The position numbers were made by a program, and so were the translations under genes. The notes below the pieces were generated by a model. That model did not search any database. It was not told the DNA's origin and saw only the letters and a program-made list of their open reading frames with translations. Shown here piece after piece: positions 15,880 through 24,388 of a stretch of 39,805 nucleotides of DNA; within the stretch, counting starts at the first letter, position 1, and each line of letters starts with the position of its first letter. Source of the DNA: Bacteroidetes bacterium QS_8_68_28 (GTDB lineage: Bacteria; Bacteroidota; Rhodothermia; Rhodothermales; Salinibacteraceae). The stretch covers positions 1 to 39,805 of the forward strand of contig PXTS01000044.1 in NCBI GenBank assembly GCA_003022485.1. Direction: 5' to 3'.

Positions 15880-17021
15880 GGCCTCTTTCCCCCGTTGCTT
15901 TCCGCTTGCCTTTCGCTCCTCATGTCGGCTACGCCAGCCGTGTCCGTAGCCGCCGAATCGTCCGTAGCCGCCGAATCGGTTCCGACGCTTCGGATTTCCT
16001 GAAGCAATTCGTAGACGACCGGGGCCTCCTCGCGGTAAGTCTCGTAAAGCGGCTCGACAGCTTCAGCGAACTTCTCCGTGTCGGGCCGAATGATCTCCAC
16101 GCCCGCCTTCTTGACCTCGCGCATGGCCTTTTTCGTCGCCTTATCCCAGAGGGTTTTCTGCACCTCGGCCGACATGCGCGCGGCCTTCATCAGCCAGCCG
16201 CGCTCCTTTTCCGAAAGGCGGTCCCAGAGGTGCGTCGAGGCGACCAGCACGTCCGGCACGGCCGTGTGGCGGTCCAGCGAGTAGTACTGGCACAGCTCGT
16301 AGTGGCGCGTGGTGTGAAACGACGGCGGGTTGTTCTCCGCTCCGGCCACGACCCCCTGCTGCAGTGCCGTGTAGAGCTCGCCGAAGGCGATGGGCGTGGG
16401 CGAGCCGCCGAGCTGGCGCACCATGCGAATGGCCACTGGGCTGGACTGGGTGCGAATCTTGAGGCCCTCCAGGTCCGACGGTTCGCGAATCGGGGTGTTC
16501 TTCGTGTAAAAAGAACGGCTTCCCGCATCGTAATAGACGATGCCGCGCAGCCACACGTCGCGGCTGGAGAGCAGAATGCGCTTCCCGATCTCCCCCTCCA
16601 AAACGTTAAAGCGGTGCTCCTCCCCTCGGAAGATGTAGGGCAACCCAAGAACCTTGTACGACAGCGAAAAGCTCTCCATTACTGCCGAGGAAACTTTCGT
16701 CATGTCGAGACTGCCGATCTGGAGCAGTTCGAGGGCCTGTCGCTCGGTGCCGAGTTGCTCGCTGGGGTAAATCTTCAGCGCCATTTGCCCACCGGAGAGC
16801 GAGTCGAGCTTCCGCCCCATCACTTCCATCGCCTGGTGCACCGGGTGCGTGGGGTCGAGCCCGTGTGCGAGACGGATCACGGTCTCGGCCTCCGCCGAAG
16901 CAGCGGATGCGGAGGGAACCGAAGAAGACCCCGGAGCCCCTCTGCAACTCGCCAAAAACACCCCGCCCACGATCAGGGCGATCCGGCTCGTGACCACCCC
17001 AATGAAGCGCAAGGTACGCAT
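15876..17021 (-). CDS. dctP: TRAP transporter substrate-binding protein DctP (lipoprotein)
   Basis: A 381-residue protein. A lipoprotein signal peptide ends in VFLASC (Cys about residue 26), so it would be anchored rather than free in the periplasm. DctP features follow: IRLAHGLDPTHPVHQAME, LKIYPSEQLGTERQALELLQ, and the ligand-contacting LKIRTQSSPVAIRMVRQLGGSPTPIAFGELYTALQQG region with its Arg, here as two blocks. The C-terminus is extended with a DSAATD duplication of low complexity. ATG 17021 is chosen over an upstream GTG. It heads the TRAP genes of the uronate locus, so D-glucuronate and D-galacturonate are likely ligands by inference. Confidence 0.88.
   Translation of the reverse strand: MRTLRFIGVVTSRIALIVGGVFLASCRGAPGSSSVPSASAASAEAETVIRLAHGLDPTHPVHQAMEVMGRKLDSLSGGQMALKIYPSEQLGTERQALELLQIGSLDMTKVSSAVMESFSLSYKVLGLPYIFRGEEHRFNVLEGEIGKRILLSSRDVWLRGIVYYDAGSRSFYTKNTPIREPSDLEGLKIRTQSSPVAIRMVRQLGGSPTPIAFGELYTALQQGVVAGAENNPPSFHTTRHYELCQYYSLDRHTAVPDVLVASTHLWDRLSEKERGWLMKAARMSAEVQKTLWDKATKKAMREVKKAGVEIIRPDTEKFAEAVEPLYETYREEAPVVYELLQEIRSVGTDSAATDDSAATDTAGVADMRSERQAESNGGKRP
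15943..15978. repeat. 18-bp perfect tandem duplication in the dctP 3' end
   Basis: TCCGTAGCCGCCGAATCG occurs at 15943-15960 and 15961-15978 without mismatch, duplicating DSAATD in frame. Confidence 0.95.
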
Positions 17022-17667
17022 TCCACTACCGGACACTTTAGGATCGGCTGTTTTTAGGATCGGCTGTTTCGGACGCGGAAAAAGCCCGTAGCATGTCGTA
17101 GACTGGAGTTGTCCCCAGTCCTCATCAGCAGTGCCACAGGCTTTCCCGTGCGCTCTCGACTACGAAGATATCGCGCCGTGCGCCAACAGCTTTGCCATCG
17201 CTTCCCCCGACGCTTCCCATCCGGAGCGCCTCATGTGGACATTTACCCCTGCGGGCACGGTGGCGGGTGTCGTCGCGTCTGGCTCTGTGAGCCTCCCGAA
17301 GCGGGCGGTGAAAGCTCCGAACCAAAGCGCAACGTCACACGCGGGGCGATCCCGAGCGTTTCCTCTGCAGCGAGAACACCACATTCAAGACGTTGGTTGG
17401 TTATGGGGGCTAAAAGCGTATTCGAGCGTCAAGCGTGCAGAGCCGCTGGCGGATGGATGCGACTCCCGCTCACATTTTCCCCGTGCACGTGACGGACGAT
17501 GGAGCGCGGAGGTCTCGTGACCGGCGTTCCCTTTTCCCCGCCGGGAATCGGTGCCGCCGAGGCCGGGTCTTTCTCGCTGGAGGTGAGGTGCGGCTGCCGT
17601 AGTCGTCGCGCATCACGTTCCGTTTCTGACCGCTTCTTGCCCCAAAGCCAAAAAGCCACGCTCGACC
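17022..17667. other. Gap upstream of dctP with no supported gene
   Basis: About 646 bases separate the dctP start from the end of the next - strand gene. Several overlapping frames of 65-130 codons are open on both strands, but none shows a domain, and their composition looks non-coding. It should hold the dctP promoter. The only clear structure is the perfect 16-bp tandem duplication at 17037-17068. No transcription regulator gene is found here. Confidence 0.4.
17037..17068. repeat. 16-bp perfect tandem duplication upstream of dctP
   Basis: TTTAGGATCGGCTGTT occurs at 17037-17052 and 17053-17068. It begins 16 bases upstream of the dctP start codon, within the probable leader. Confidence 0.95.
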
Positions 17668-18750
17668 TCACCCCGAACGCGCCCCGCTCGCCTCCGCGTC
17701 GTTCCCCGCGTGGGGCAGGCCGGCGGCTTCGTACACCGAGAGCACCGCATCGAGGCTGCGGCGGCCCTCTGCCCCGTCCACCAGCGGCGGACGATCCTCG
17801 CGGGCGGCGGCCATGAAGTCGGCCAGCAGGCGGGCGTGCCCTTTCGCTTCGATGCCGCCGGGCGCACCGCCGGCGCCGGCGTCGCCGCCGTCCGTCTGCA
17901 ACGCCGGCGGCTCCACCCCGGCTGCTGCGGGGTCAGCCGGCGTCCAGCGGCGGACGGCTTCGCCCTCCAGTTCCAGTCCCCCGCCGGTGCCGTAGAGCGC
18001 GAGACGGTGCGGGAAGCCGGACCGGGCGGTGGTGGTGGCCGTGATCGTCGCCTGCGCGCCGCTCTCGAACGTGAGCGCGGCCGAAAGCGTGTCCTCGACC
18101 TCGACGCTGCGCTCCAACGTGCTGGCCTGCGCCTCCACATCGGCCAGATCGCCGAGGTACCAGACGAGCAGATCCACGAGGTGAATGCCCTGGTTCATCA
18201 GCACGCCACCGCCGTCCTGCGCCCAGGTGCCGCGCCAGGTCGCCTGCTCGTAGTACGCTTCGTCGCGGTGGTACGGAAGCACGACGCTCCCCAGCGTCGG
18301 CCGGCCGAAGTCGTTTTCGCGAACGACCGCCCGGTGGATTTTCTGAAACAGCGGCTCGGCGCGGCGCTGGAAGACGACGCCCAGGCGCACCCCGGCCTGC
18401 CGACAGGCGCGAATCATGCGGTCGGCGGCGTCGCGCCGGAGGGCCATCGGCTTTTCGACGAGCACGTGCTTGCCCGCCTCGGCGGCCTTCACGGCCTGCG
18501 CGGCGTGCTGCCCGCTTGGGGTCGTGAGGACAACCGCGTCCACGTCGGAGCGGCCCAGCACGTCGTCGTAGCGCGCGCAGGGCGCTCCGAAACGGTCGCT
18601 GATTTCGTCGAAACGTGCCGGGTCGTAGTAGGCGACGGCCGCCAACGCGGCCCCGCGTTCGGTGTGAGCCGCGACGGCCTCGCGGTGCAGATTTGCGGCC
18701 ATGCCGGCCCCCACGAGCGCGAAACGGAAAGACGGCGCGTTTTCTGACAC
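17668..18750 (-). CDS. Gfo/Idh/MocA-family oxidoreductase (cytosolic)
   Basis: A 360-residue protein with an N-terminal Rossmann fold (FALVGAGMAANLHREAV, about 9-25), the EKPMA segment (about 99-103) that carries the catalytic Lys, and the C-terminal domain signature GGGVLMNQGIHLVDLLVWYLGD split around residue 200, with its His likely catalytic. No export signal is seen. These NAD(P)-dependent enzymes oxidise or reduce sugars, inositols or sugar acids; the substrate cannot be read from sequence. It lies 226 bases after a Tat-exported paralogue and near a DUF1080 protein, which suggests action on keto-sugars. The start at ATG 18750 fits the family. Confidence 0.88.
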   Translation of the reverse strand: MSENAPSFRFALVGAGMAANLHREAVAAHTERGAALAAVAYYDPARFDEISDRFGAPCARYDDVLGRSDVDAVVLTTPSGQHAAQAVKAAEAGKHVLVEKPMALRRDAADRMIRACRQAGVRLGVVFQRRAEPLFQKIHRAVVRENDFGRPTLGSVVLPYHRDEAYYEQATWRGTWAQDGGGVLMNQGIHLVDLLVWYLGDLADVEAQASTLERSVEVEDTLSAALTFESGAQATITATTTARSGFPHRLALYGTGGGLELEGEAVRRWTPADPAAAGVEPPALQTDGGDAGAGGAPGGIEAKGHARLLADFMAAAREDRPPLVDGAEGRRSLDAVLSVYEAAGLPHAGNDAEASGARSG

Positions 18751-18976
18751 AGGAAAGAGGGGAAGTGGGGGATTCTAAGCCGTGAGAGAACGTACGTAAA
18801 CCGTTCTGCCGTCTACGTGAGTTTTGTTCCTGCTGCGAGGGTTCGGGAGCGGAGGAGGAGGGAAGATTCGGGAGTACGCAAGAGAGCAATACGAGCAGAA
18901 AAGCACGATCCACCATCCGGCGAGCAACGCGAGCGGACCACCCACCATCTACCGTTTTGCCGAAACGCGCGGGCGC

Positions 18977-20368
18977 TCACCGCGCTGCGGCCATGAGCTT
19001 TTCTTGCCACTGCGGGGCGTAGGTGCGGCTCCACAGTTGCATCGCCTCCTCGCCCCGAGGGCGCCCTGTCTCCGGATCCACGTCCACTTCCATCTTCCGG
19101 CGCTGCGCGATATTGCCGAGGTGGCACAGCAAGACGCTCTTGCGGGCCTCGCCGATGGGGGAGTGCGGCTCGGCCTCCCCGCGAATGGCGCGCACGAAAT
19201 TGGTGGTGTGCCGGTCCGTCATGCCGCCTCCCCCGCGGATGTTGGTCTGGTCGATCTGGCCGTCGCCGCGCACGCTCTTTTCGACGAGCTCCCCCTCCAT
19301 GTCGTGGACGGCGTAGCCGCTGCGGTCGATCAGGACCGTTCCCTCGGTGCCGTGGATGGCCGCCCCTCGGCCCCCGCTGCCGGGCCCGCTCCCGCCACGC
19401 GGCGGGGTCGAGCTGCTGCTGCGTCCGTCCCAGGCGATGGACTTCTCGCCCGCGAAGTCGAAACCGGCGACCTGCGTGTCGAAGGCCTCCCAGTCGTCAT
19501 CGTAGGCGTAGCGCCCCCCGTTGGAGGCAGCGCGCGTGGGGTAGTCCACGTCCAGCGCCCAGCGGCACACGTCGATCTCGTGCGTACCGTTGTTGCAAAT
19601 CTCGCCGGTGCCCCAGTGCCAGAACCAGTGCCAGTTGTAGTGGATCAGGTTTTCGGCATACGGCTTGTTCGGGACCGGGCCCTGCCAGAGGTCGTAGTTG
19701 AGCCAGTCGGGCACCTCGGCGGGCCGCTTCAGGTTTGTCGGCCCTCGGTTTCGATTGTAGTAGGCGCGCCCGTAGTAGGCGTCGCCGATGACGTCGCCGC
19801 TGCGAATGCGCTCGACGATCTCCTGCGAGCGCGGCGCGGAGCGCTGCTGGTTGCCCATCTGGATGACTTGGTCGGGATATTTCTTCTGCGCGGCGACCAG
19901 CATCTCGCCCTCACGCGGGTTGTGGCTGCACGGCTTTTCGACGTAGACGTGCTTGCCGGCGTCCAGCGCCATGAGCGCAGCCGGGGCGTGCCAGTGGTCG
20001 GGCGCGGCGGTGGCGAGGGCGTTCACGTCTGCGTCGTCAAGGGCGCGGCGGAAGTCCTCAACTCCCTCGGGCGGCCGATCCTGGATCTCGGCTACGTCGG
20101 CCACGGTCTTGTCGACGGCCCGTTCGTCCACGTCGGCGATGTAGGCGACGCGGGCGTCCGGCGTCTTCGCGAAGCTTTTCGCAAGCGCGTTACCCCGGCT
20201 GTTGACGCCCATGACGGCGACCGTGACCCGCTCGGCCGGGGAGCCGCCGGCGGCGCGCACCGCGGGGGCGGCGAGGGCGCTGCCGGCCAGGCCCAGCCCG
20301 GCCCCGGCGACCGCTGTTTGCTTGATGAACGCGCGCCGGTCGGTAGTTTCGTCGAAGGCGTCGGGCAT
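18977..20368 (-). CDS. Tat-exported Gfo/Idh/MocA-family oxidoreductase
   Basis: A 463-residue protein. The N-terminus holds a Tat signal (TDRRAFIKQTAVAGAGLGLAG, in effect RR-x-F-x-K plus a hydrophobic stretch), so it is probably folded with its cofactor before export. The Rossmann domain follows (TVAVMGVNSRGNALAK), with EKPCSHN and the family segments WHAPAALMALDAGKHVY and TGEICNNGTHEIDVCRWAL. The C-terminal half is of the bacterial-type C2 kind. ATG 20368 is taken because it begins the Tat signal; the longer frame is non-homologous. Exported relatives paired with DUF1080 proteins oxidise glycosides at C3 before elimination in Bacteroides; a similar role is inferred. Confidence 0.88.
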   Translation of the reverse strand: MPDAFDETTDRRAFIKQTAVAGAGLGLAGSALAAPAVRAAGGSPAERVTVAVMGVNSRGNALAKSFAKTPDARVAYIADVDERAVDKTVADVAEIQDRPPEGVEDFRRALDDADVNALATAAPDHWHAPAALMALDAGKHVYVEKPCSHNPREGEMLVAAQKKYPDQVIQMGNQQRSAPRSQEIVERIRSGDVIGDAYYGRAYYNRNRGPTNLKRPAEVPDWLNYDLWQGPVPNKPYAENLIHYNWHWFWHWGTGEICNNGTHEIDVCRWALDVDYPTRAASNGGRYAYDDDWEAFDTQVAGFDFAGEKSIAWDGRSSSSTPPRGGSGPGSGGRGAAIHGTEGTVLIDRSGYAVHDMEGELVEKSVRGDGQIDQTNIRGGGGMTDRHTTNFVRAIRGEAEPHSPIGEARKSVLLCHLGNIAQRRKMEVDVDPETGRPRGEEAMQLWSRTYAPQWQEKLMAAAR

Positions 20369-20435
20369 GACGGGTTTTCTGGTTGGTTTCGTGGTTTCGG
20401 GCGTCGGCGGGGCATCAGGAAGACGCGCCGGGCGC

Positions 20436-21884
20436 TCATCGTTCGCGCAGCTTGATGTTGCGATACCAGACCGCGTCGCTGTGGTCCTGCAGGACGATGC
20501 GGCCGTTGCGCTTCCGGGCGAAGTCCTCGACATCGGCGTATTTGCTCGCGGCAAACAGATCGGCAAAGCGCTCGGAGTCGAGGTCGTACTCGAGCAGCTT
20601 CTCGCCGTTGAGCCAGTGCTCCCCGTGGGAGCCGTCGAAGACGAGACGCGACTGGTTCCACTGCCCCGGCGGTCGCACCTGCTTTCGCGATGCGTCGGCG
20701 CGGATCAGGTCGTAAAGAGCGCCGGCGCGGTGCGTGGGGTCTTTCGCGTCGGGGTGGCGCTCGTCGTCGAGAATTTGGTACTCGAAGCCCAGTGCCGCAC
20801 GCGTCGGCTCGGCGGCAGTGGACATCTGCTCCGACACGTTGTACTTGAGGCCGCTGTTGGCGCCTTCGGCCACTTTCCACTGCCATTTCAGCTCAAAGTC
20901 GCGGTATGCGTCTTCCGTCATGATGTCGCCGCCTTCGAGGGGCTGGCCGTCCGGCGCGGTGGGCACGTTATCACTCTCGCGTTTCTTGATCGCCCCGCCC
21001 GAGGCGCTGACGACCTGCCAGTGCTCCGCGGGGATTCGCTCGGCCCCCAGCGCCGTCCATCCGTCGAAGCTTTCCCCGTCGAAGAGCAATTGCCAGCCGG
21101 CTTCGCGCTCCGCTTCGGTGAGCGTGTTCGGCGGCGCGTCGCCCTGCGCGACGGCTTCCCCTACGAGACGCTTGACACGCAAGTCGCGAAAGCGGTACAC
21201 CTTGCCGTCTTCCCCGTGGTGCTGAATTCCGATCACCCCTTCGCGGTCTCGGGAGTCGCGGTAGGCGGTGGTCCGCTCGCCGTTGACCCAGATCTTGAGG
21301 CTGTCGCCCTCGGCGCGAATGCGATACCGGTTCCATTCGTCGGGCTGGAACGCCTGCCCGACGGTTTTGCGAAATTCCTCACCGGAGGACGCGCCTTCCT
21401 GCGGGTGGAGCCAGCCGCGCCGCGCTTCGTCGTAGAGCCCGCCGGAGAAGGCGCGGTCGCTGGGGTCGACCTCCGCCTGATACCCCGAGACGCGATTGGG
21501 CTCCACGTTGGCGCGAAACATGAAGCCGGAGTTGGATTCGCGGTCGGGCACCTTCACTTCGCCTTCGAAGATGAAGTCGCGGAACGTCGTATCGGTGACG
21601 AGGAAAAACTTCTCGTCGGAGCGAAGCCGAATTTCATCGTCCACGACCTGTGTTTCGCCCCAGTCGTACGGGTTGCGCCAGTCATCGAGCGCCTCCCCGT
21701 CGAACAGCGACTGCCATTCGCCGGCGGTCGCGTTATTCGGGGAGTCAGCGGCGGGTTCTCCGGTGGCGCACCCACCGGTTCCCGCCGCCAGTGCGACGGC
21801 CCCGGCCAGAAGCAGTGCAAGAAGCATCGTACGCTCGGCCGCAGCCTTCGCCCGGCCCAAGCAAGATTTTCCGGAAGCCATCAT
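20436..21884 (-). CDS. Lipoprotein with two DUF1080 (3-keto-disaccharide hydrolase-like) domains
   Basis: A 482-residue protein. The N-terminus is a lipoprotein signal (MLLALLLAGAVALAAG then GGC, Cys near residue 39), so it is likely attached to the cell envelope. Two jellyroll DUF1080 domains follow in tandem: first about 57-235 (LFDGEALDDWRNP, FIFEGEVKVPDRESNSGFMF, DEWNRYRIRAEGDSLKIWVNG), second about 268-482 (LLFDGESFDGWTALG, FELKWQWKVAEGANSGLKY, YEYQI-like and WYRNIKLRER). DUF1080 enzymes characterised in Bacteroidetes cleave 3-keto-glycosides. It lies 67 bases upstream of the Tat-exported oxidoreductase in the same direction, fitting an oxidise-then-eliminate pair. Two alternative Met starts exist near residues 1-2 and 20. 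Confidence 0.87.
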   Translation of the reverse strand: MMASGKSCLGRAKAAAERTMLLALLLAGAVALAAGTGGCATGEPAADSPNNATAGEWQSLFDGEALDDWRNPYDWGETQVVDDEIRLRSDEKFFLVTDTTFRDFIFEGEVKVPDRESNSGFMFRANVEPNRVSGYQAEVDPSDRAFSGGLYDEARRGWLHPQEGASSGEEFRKTVGQAFQPDEWNRYRIRAEGDSLKIWVNGERTTAYRDSRDREGVIGIQHHGEDGKVYRFRDLRVKRLVGEAVAQGDAPPNTLTEAEREAGWQLLFDGESFDGWTALGAERIPAEHWQVVSASGGAIKKRESDNVPTAPDGQPLEGGDIMTEDAYRDFELKWQWKVAEGANSGLKYNVSEQMSTAAEPTRAALGFEYQILDDERHPDAKDPTHRAGALYDLIRADASRKQVRPPGQWNQSRLVFDGSHGEHWLNGEKLLEYDLDSERFADLFAASKYADVEDFARKRNGRIVLQDHSDAVWYRNIKLRER

Positions 21885-21894
21885 GCGTTTCGCG

Positions 21895-22338
21895 TTATCG
21901 GGATCGGATGAGAAAGGGCCGGTAGGGCGTGACGAACGAGTCGACGTCCGCCGTGTAGCGCCCTACGGCGGCCCCGGTTTTGCGGTCGGCGTGGGTTTCC
22001 TGTGGGCTGCGTCCGTACCGCGTCACCTGGAAGGTGCTGGGAATGACCATCTGCATCCCCATGAGCGGGACGATCGGCGGGGGCTCCTCGCCCTCGCGTT
22101 CCGTGCGGCTTTCGACGCGGACCGCGCCGCTGCCGTAGACGGTGTAGTTCGTGAAAAGCGTCGATTCCCCGACGGGCAGCGTGCCTTCCTCCACGGCGGC
22201 GCGCACCGCCTGCGGAGCGACCCGTTCGGTTTCCACCGACGCAACCGCGCGATTTTCGCCCGCGTCTTCCCAGTCGAAGAGTAACGCGGCCATGCCGTTT
22301 GGCCTGGTCGTTGTCGATCGGTAAGTTCTAGTGAATCA
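21895..22338 (-). pseudogene. GH2 beta-galactosidase relic (C-terminal small-chain domain)
   Basis: The open frame 22293-21895 encodes the characteristic LacZ C-terminal domain: NYTVYGSGAVRVES, PLMGMQMVIPSTFQVTRYGR, and DRKTGAAVGRYTADVD. It ends prematurely just after TPYRP, where intact enzymes continue. Upstream, PIDND (22330-22316, a match to the LacZ APTDND/APIDND motif) is readable in another frame, one base out of step with the NGM...DWEDAGE part, and homology then stops. Thus both ends are lost and a frameshift is present. It lies between a sugar symporter plus galactokinase and glycoside-oxidation genes, as if an old lactose/galactose operon had lost its hydrolase. Confidence 0.75.
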
Positions 22339-22530
22339 TGCAAACGGGCGCACGATAAGCGCAGTTCCGCTGAAACGGTAGGACCTGAGCGTGGCGCCGG
22401 GGGCGGCTCGTCCTCGGCGACGGGCGTGCGTGGTCGTCTACGAAGATGGTGGGCGCGCTCCAAACGCGACTTCACGCCGGAGGCGAGCGCTGAAACGGCC
22501 GAGCGCCGAGACGCCTGCCGGTTGCCGGGC

Positions 22531-22574
22531 TTTCCGAAATCCGCTATACATTTTTCCGGAATCCGCTGTACATT
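22531..22574. repeat. 22-bp tandem duplication upstream of the symporter
   Basis: Two adjacent 22-base units (22531-22552 and 22553-22574) agree at 20 positions; both begin TTTCCG and end TACATT. The second copy contains the palindrome TTCCGGAA. A 22-bp spacing equals about two helical turns, so protein binding is possible. Confidence 0.8.
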
Positions 22575-22578
22575 GTAG

Positions 22579-22596
22579 TGCTGCTCCATTGCAGCA
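22579..22596. promoter_or_regulatory. Inverted repeat, possible operator
   Basis: TGCTGC (22579-22584) and GCAGCA (22591-22596) form a perfect 6-6-6 inverted repeat, 69 bases before the symporter start codon and directly after the 22-bp duplication. Confidence 0.4.
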
Positions 22597-22664
22597 GTGC
22601 CGCGCCAGTTGGCGTTCGCCGCTTTCGCCTTTTCCCGTAGAAACCAGGTTTTGCCCCGAAGAGC

Positions 22665-22677
22665 ATGCAATTTGCAT
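22665..22677. promoter_or_regulatory. Perfect palindrome over the symporter start codon
   Basis: ATGCAATTTGCAT (22665-22677) is a perfect 13-bp inverted repeat that begins with the ATG start codon. It could be a binding site or simply chance; it codes for MQFAY. Confidence 0.35.
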
Positions 22678-24281
22678 ATATCGACTACGTTGTTTTTTGC
22701 ACTTACATTGTGGTGATCGTGGGGGCGGGGTTGTGGGTGTCTCGCGAGGAGGAGGGCCACCAGAAAGACTCCGCGGACTACTTTCTGGCCTCGAAGGCGC
22801 TGCCCTTTTGGGCGATCGGGGCGTCTTTGATCGCCTCGAACATCTCTGCAGAGCAGTTTATCGGGATGAGCGGGTCGGGTTTTCGGGTCGGGCTGGCGAT
22901 CGCTTCCTACGAGTGGATGGCGGCGGTGACTTTGCTTGTGATCGCGTGGTTTTTTCTGCCGATCTACCTGGAGAAGGAGATTTTCACGATGCCGCAGTTT
23001 CTTGAGGAGCGCTACGACGGGAGGGTGCGCACGCTTCTGGCGGTGTTTTGGCTGTTGGTGTACGTGTTCGTGAACTTGACGAGCGTGCTGTACCTTGGGG
23101 CCTTGGCGATGGAGGAGATCATGGGCACGCCTTTTTGGCTGGGCATTCTCTTTCTGGCCGGCTTTGCGACGACGTACTCGATCTACGGGGGGCTGAAGGC
23201 CGTCGCCTGGACGGACGTAATCCAGGTGGCCGTCTTGATCGGCGGGGGGCTTTTGACCACGTGGTTTGCTCTGGACGCCTACGCGGAGAGTCTCGGGGCC
23301 GACGGGCCGGTTGCCGGGCTGTCGGGACTTCTCGAAAACGCCTCGGACCGCTTCAACATGGTGCTTTTCGAAGGGGAGCTGACCTACACCGACGAGAGCG
23401 GCCGGACGCGGGACGCCTATCAGCTTTTGCCGGGGATCGGCGTGATCTTCGGCGGGATGTGGGTGGCGAACCTTTTTTACTGGGGCTGCAACCAGTACAT
23501 CATCCAGCGCGCCCTGGCGGCCCGGAGCCTCAAGGAGGCCCAGCGCGGGCTGGCGTTTGCCGGGTACTTGAAGCTGCTTTTGCCGCTGGTGGTGGTGGTG
23601 CCGGGGATCGTCGCCTACGCGCTGGACCCGGCCGCGATCGGCGTGGCCGACGACGCCTACCCGTGGCTTCTGGGGCAGTACCTGAGCCCGGGCCTGCGCG
23701 GGCTGGCGTTTGCGGCGCTGGTGGCGGCGGTGGTCTCCTCGCTGGCTTCGATGATGAACTCCACGGCGACGATCTTTACGATGGACCTTTACAAAACGTC
23801 GCGGTTCGGGGAGGAGGCCTCCGAGAGGCGGCTTGTCGGCGTCGGGCGCCTCGTGAGCCTCGCCTGCATCGCCGTTGCGTGCGTGATGGCCCCGCAGTTG
23901 GCGGCGTTCGACCAGGTGTTTCAGTACATTCAGGAGTACACCGGCTTTGTGAGCCCGGGGGTTCTGGCGGTGTTTATGACGGGGCTTTTTTGGAGCAAGG
24001 CCACGCCCGGGGCGGCGCTTGTTTCGGCGGTGCTTTCGATTCCGCTTTCGGCGGGGATGAAGTGGCTGGCTCCGGGGGTGCCGTTTATGCGGCGCATGTT
24101 GATTGTTTTCTTTCTGTCGGTGGCGCTGATCGTGGGGGTTTCGCTTTTGGAGGGGAAAGGCCAGGACCACCCGAAGGCCGTCGATCTTTCGGACGTGAAC
24201 CTCGTGGGCGACCCTGTTTACAACGTGGCGGCCTTCGGGATCTTGGGAATCACCGCCGCGCTCTACGCGGCGTTCTGGTAA
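22665..24281 (+). CDS. Sodium:solute symporter (SSS family), SglT-type sugar transporter
   Basis: A 538-residue, strongly hydrophobic protein with about 13-14 membrane helices. Family motifs are ASKALPFWAIGASLIASNIS, AEQFIGMSGSGF, ATTYSIYGGLKAVAWTDVIQ and AALVAAVVSSLASMMNSTAT, the last around the sodium site. It resembles the Vibrio galactose transporter group, which fits the adjacent galactokinase. Codon use differs from its neighbours: Phe is mostly TTT and Leu often CTT or TTG, while galactokinase and the uronate genes prefer TTC and CTC/CTG. This hints at acquisition from elsewhere. The start codon lies in a palindrome (22665-22677). A tandem duplication crosses its stop. Confidence 0.92.
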   Translation: MQFAYIDYVVFCTYIVVIVGAGLWVSREEEGHQKDSADYFLASKALPFWAIGASLIASNISAEQFIGMSGSGFRVGLAIASYEWMAAVTLLVIAWFFLPIYLEKEIFTMPQFLEERYDGRVRTLLAVFWLLVYVFVNLTSVLYLGALAMEEIMGTPFWLGILFLAGFATTYSIYGGLKAVAWTDVIQVAVLIGGGLLTTWFALDAYAESLGADGPVAGLSGLLENASDRFNMVLFEGELTYTDESGRTRDAYQLLPGIGVIFGGMWVANLFYWGCNQYIIQRALAARSLKEAQRGLAFAGYLKLLLPLVVVVPGIVAYALDPAAIGVADDAYPWLLGQYLSPGLRGLAFAALVAAVVSSLASMMNSTATIFTMDLYKTSRFGEEASERRLVGVGRLVSLACIAVACVMAPQLAAFDQVFQYIQEYTGFVSPGVLAVFMTGLFWSKATPGAALVSAVLSIPLSAGMKWLAPGVPFMRRMLIVFFLSVALIVGVSLLEGKGQDHPKAVDLSDVNLVGDPVYNVAAFGILGITAALYAAFW

Positions 24282-24300
24282 CGCGCGGCGTTCTGGCAAC
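24265..24300. repeat. 18-bp tandem duplication across the symporter stop codon
   Basis: ACGCGGCGTTCTGGTAAC (24265-24282) is followed by GCGCGGCGTTCTGGCAAC (24283-24300); 16 of 18 bases agree. The TAA stop (24279-24281) lies in the first copy and has become CAA in the second. Confidence 0.85.
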
Positions 24301-24388
24301 TGCCGAAGGCCACGCGCCCCCGCTGGCAACCTTCGCCGCCGCCGTTTTTTCTTCTCGACCTCCTCTCCAGACGCGCCGCTCCCTTCCT

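Larger units (their letters stand above)
22339..22664. promoter_or_regulatory. Upstream region of the sodium:sugar symporter with repeats
   Basis: A 326-base gap without a supported gene. It contains a 22-bp near-tandem duplication (22531-22574) and the inverted repeat TGCTGC-N6-GCAGCA (22579-22596), both within 135 bases of the symporter start. These may be operators. No promoter hexamers could be fixed. Confidence 0.4.

Noticed and set aside
17131-17520. Possible small gene upstream of dctP
   Set aside because: The frame has no recognisable domain, overlaps open frames in two other phases and has ordinary intergenic composition.
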